From: Thermoflexales bacterium
GTDB lineage: Bacteria > Chloroflexota > Anaerolineae > J036 > Brachytrichaceae
Length of the DNA: 64,000 nt
Assembly: GCA_019694215.1 (NCBI GenBank)
Contig: JAIBCK010000001.1
Span: forward strand, 53,219-117,218
Direction of reading: 5' to 3'
The notes below the pieces were generated by a model. The model made no database searches and was not told where the DNA came from. It was given only the letters and a program-made list of their open reading frames with translations. Below are positions 62,641 through 64,000 of this stretch, piece by piece. Position 1 is the first letter of the stretch; every line of letters begins with the position of its first letter. The position numbers were made by a program, and so were the translations under genes.

Positions 62641-63743
62641 ATTGACGCGATCGCGGCCAGCAGTTCGCGCTCAAAACGGGGCACGCCGAATTTTTCGGCA
62701 TGCGCCCGGATGGCGCCGGGCGCAAATCTTACACCATCAAAATCACGCAAGGCACTGGTGAGGGAATCGGCCGTTTGCTCGGCGAACAACACGCCCGTTT
62801 CGCCCTCGATGACCGTATCGAGGGCTCCACCCCCCGCGAATGCGATGACGGGCCGTCCGCAGGCCATGGCGTTGATCGGCGCGATGCCAAAATCCTCGAG
62901 GCCGGGAAAGAGAAAGGCGCGACAGCCACGCATTAGCCGCACCAGTTCGGCGTCGCTGACCCGCCCCACGAATTTGATGCCCGGCTTGTCCGCTGCAAGA
63001 CGCGCCAGCCGCTCGCGGTCCCTGCCCTGACCCGCAATGACGAGCCGTGCCCCGATGCGGTGACAGGCCTCGATGGCAAGGTCGATGCGTTTGTAGGGCA
63101 GCAGCCGCGAGGCGATGAAGAAGTAGTCGCCCGCGCCCGCATCGGCATCCGGCGTAAAAGTGTCGACATCAACCGGTGGATAGACGATCACGCTCTCCCG
63201 GTCATACAACGCCTTGATCCTGCGCTGCACTTCGGTCGAGATGGCAATGAACAGATCAATCCGTTGTGCGGCACGCCGTTCGAAATCGCGCAGAGCGGCA
63301 TTGAGGGCCTTGAGAATCGGCCGCGCGACGCCGGGCAGCCGCTCGCGCGCGGCGTAGGTGTCGAAGTCGTAGATGAAGCGCGTGGGCGTGAGGCAGTAGC
63401 AGACATGCCGCGCGCCGCGGGCGCGAACGGCCAGACAAAACGCGCTCTTGTTGCTGAGCACGACCTCATAGGCGCCGGGCAGCGTCTGCGCGCCAAAGGC
63501 CAGCGCGTAAAGCGGCATATACGGTTGATGATGGCGATGAATGCCCGGCAGACGGTCCATCCAGTTTGGCCGGATATCCCAGTCGCGCCACGCCGCTGGC
63601 ATACGCTCTCGGTCGTAGATCGATGTGAAGATCGGCGCATCCGGAAACATGCGGTGCAGCGCGACGAGAACATCCTCCGCCCCACCCAACTGATTGAGCC
63701 AGTCGTGAACGAGGGCAACGGACTGCGGCGCGCGAGTGTGCAT
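62634..63743 (-). CDS. Glycosyltransferase family 4-type
   Basis: A 369-residue GT-B enzyme. The N-terminus QSVALVHDWLNQLGGAEDVL is a typical GT4 acceptor-domain start (fragment VALVHDWLNQLGGAEDVL). YFFIASRLLPYKRIDLAIEA opens the donor domain, and EDFGIAPINAMACGRPVIAF is the nucleotide-sugar E-x7-E loop. It probably acts in exopolysaccharide or glycolipid synthesis. The start at 63743 (MHTRAPQS) is 7 nt behind TATGAT; longer frames run into the divergent gene. Confidence 0.88.
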   Translation of the reverse strand: MHTRAPQSVALVHDWLNQLGGAEDVLVALHRMFPDAPIFTSIYDRERMPAAWRDWDIRPNWMDRLPGIHRHHQPYMPLYALAFGAQTLPGAYEVVLSNKSAFCLAVRARGARHVCYCLTPTRFIYDFDTYAARERLPGVARPILKALNAALRDFERRAAQRIDLFIAISTEVQRRIKALYDRESVIVYPPVDVDTFTPDADAGAGDYFFIASRLLPYKRIDLAIEACHRIGARLVIAGQGRDRERLARLAADKPGIKFVGRVSDAELVRLMRGCRAFLFPGLEDFGIAPINAMACGRPVIAFAGGGALDTVIEGETGVLFAEQTADSLTSALRDFDGVRFAPGAIRAHAEKFGVPRFERELLAAIASIA

Positions 63744-63750
63744 CGGCCCG

Positions 63751-63756
63751 ATCATA
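63751..63756 (-). promoter_or_regulatory. Putative -10 box (TATGAT) of the glycosyltransferase gene
   Basis: Five of six matches, ending 7 nt before the ATG at 63743; leaderless arrangement. Confidence 0.5.
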
Positions 63757-63767
63757 CTCGGGCCGCT

Positions 63768-63776
63768 TGATATAAT
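63768..63776 (+). promoter_or_regulatory. Extended -10 promoter (TGATATAAT) of the right-edge gene
   Basis: A perfect TGnTATAAT extended -10 that does not need a -35. The leader of about 19 nt carries AAAAGG seven nt before the ATG at 63802. Confidence 0.55.
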
Positions 63777-63801
63777 CCCGCCCGACCCAAAAGGTACTGC
63801 C

Positions 63802-64000
63802 ATGAGCCCAAGACTTGACGTACTGATTCGCGACGAAATCCGCCAGCAGGTAAGCGACAAACGACTGCGCGCCCTCGACGCTTCGCACGCCACGTTTGAA
63901 AGCATTGACCTCGATGCACTGGCTCCCTGGTCATTCGACCTTCTCATCCTGAATACGAGCCTGCGCGCCTTCGCCAGCCGTCCCGACCGCAGCGCCCCAA
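63802..64000 (+). CDS. Unrecognised protein, N-terminal part only
   Basis: An open frame of 66 residues runs off the right edge. It begins MSPRLDVLIRDEIRQQVSD and continues with a charged, mixed alpha-beta sequence (WSFDLLILNTSLRAFASRP). There is no signal peptide or membrane segment. A perfect extended -10 promoter and an SD support it as a real gene. No family is recognised; it needs the missing 3' part. Confidence 0.6.
   Translation, partial: MSPRLDVLIRDEIRQQVSDKRLRALDASHATFESIDLDALAPWSFDLLILNTSLRAFASRPDRSAP

Overview
The window is a G+C-rich bacterial chromosome segment with tightly packed genes, a single tRNA and no insertion sequences, phage genes or CRISPR. The gene set points to Chloroflexota (inference, no ribosomal marker present): a PTPS-related large membrane protein, a TopA with an N-terminal DUF5679-type zinc ribbon, type 2 IPP isomerase, F420 genes, YvcK with a membrane anchor, Pro/Thr-linker surface proteins, and many start codons lying 6-11 nt behind a TANNNT -10 box, which implies leaderless mRNAs.

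Layout. 1-10.1 kb: partial membrane protein, murI, lon, a minisatellite, a tRNA-Gln joined to a small membrane protein, dgt, uvrB and a MIP18/DUF59 gene. 10.1-14.2 kb: thyX plus an MFS gene, a SirB1-like gene, dinB and a PPOX flavoprotein. 14.2-21.8 kb, minus strand: a probable eight-gene operon (Lon-N domain protein, plsX, fabF, NERD-like protein, methyltransferase, asparaginase, SDR, MFS). 21.8-31.3 kb: sugar isomerase/lepB/ABC ATPase; fni, nitrilase, surface protein and histidine kinase; acpP; a degenerate metallo-beta-lactamase-fold protein; and an AlaX-type editing protein. 31.3-45.1 kb: M32 carboxypeptidase and ppc, a giant multi-sensor kinase, yvcK-gap, the F420 genes npdG and cofE, and fadD behind a probable repressor site. 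45.3-49.5 kb: an arginine/proline block (arginase, P5C dehydrogenase, proC). 49.5-57.1 kb: one cell-shape and division operon, mreB-mreC-mreD-mrdA-minC-minD-minE-rodA. 57.1-64 kb: rsfS, an Amt-like membrane protein lacking the pore histidines, a DsbA-like lipoprotein interrupted by UGA, topA, a glycosyltransferase and a partial gene.

The most striking item is the DsbA-like lipoprotein at 59294-60082. Its only in-frame stop is a TGA standing exactly where the first cysteine of CxxC should be. A perfect 17-nt hairpin begins 11 nt after it, the size and spacing of the minimal bacterial SECIS. I read it as a probable exported selenoprotein (U-x-x-C). Other leads are a window-wide leaderless-transcription signature with bidirectional overlapping -10 boxes, a probable AUU start for rsfS, a 17-bp repeat present three times in 2.7 kb, a palindromic operator over the fadD promoter, and three proteins that keep a fold but have lost its key residues (Amt-like, MBL-like, NERD-like).
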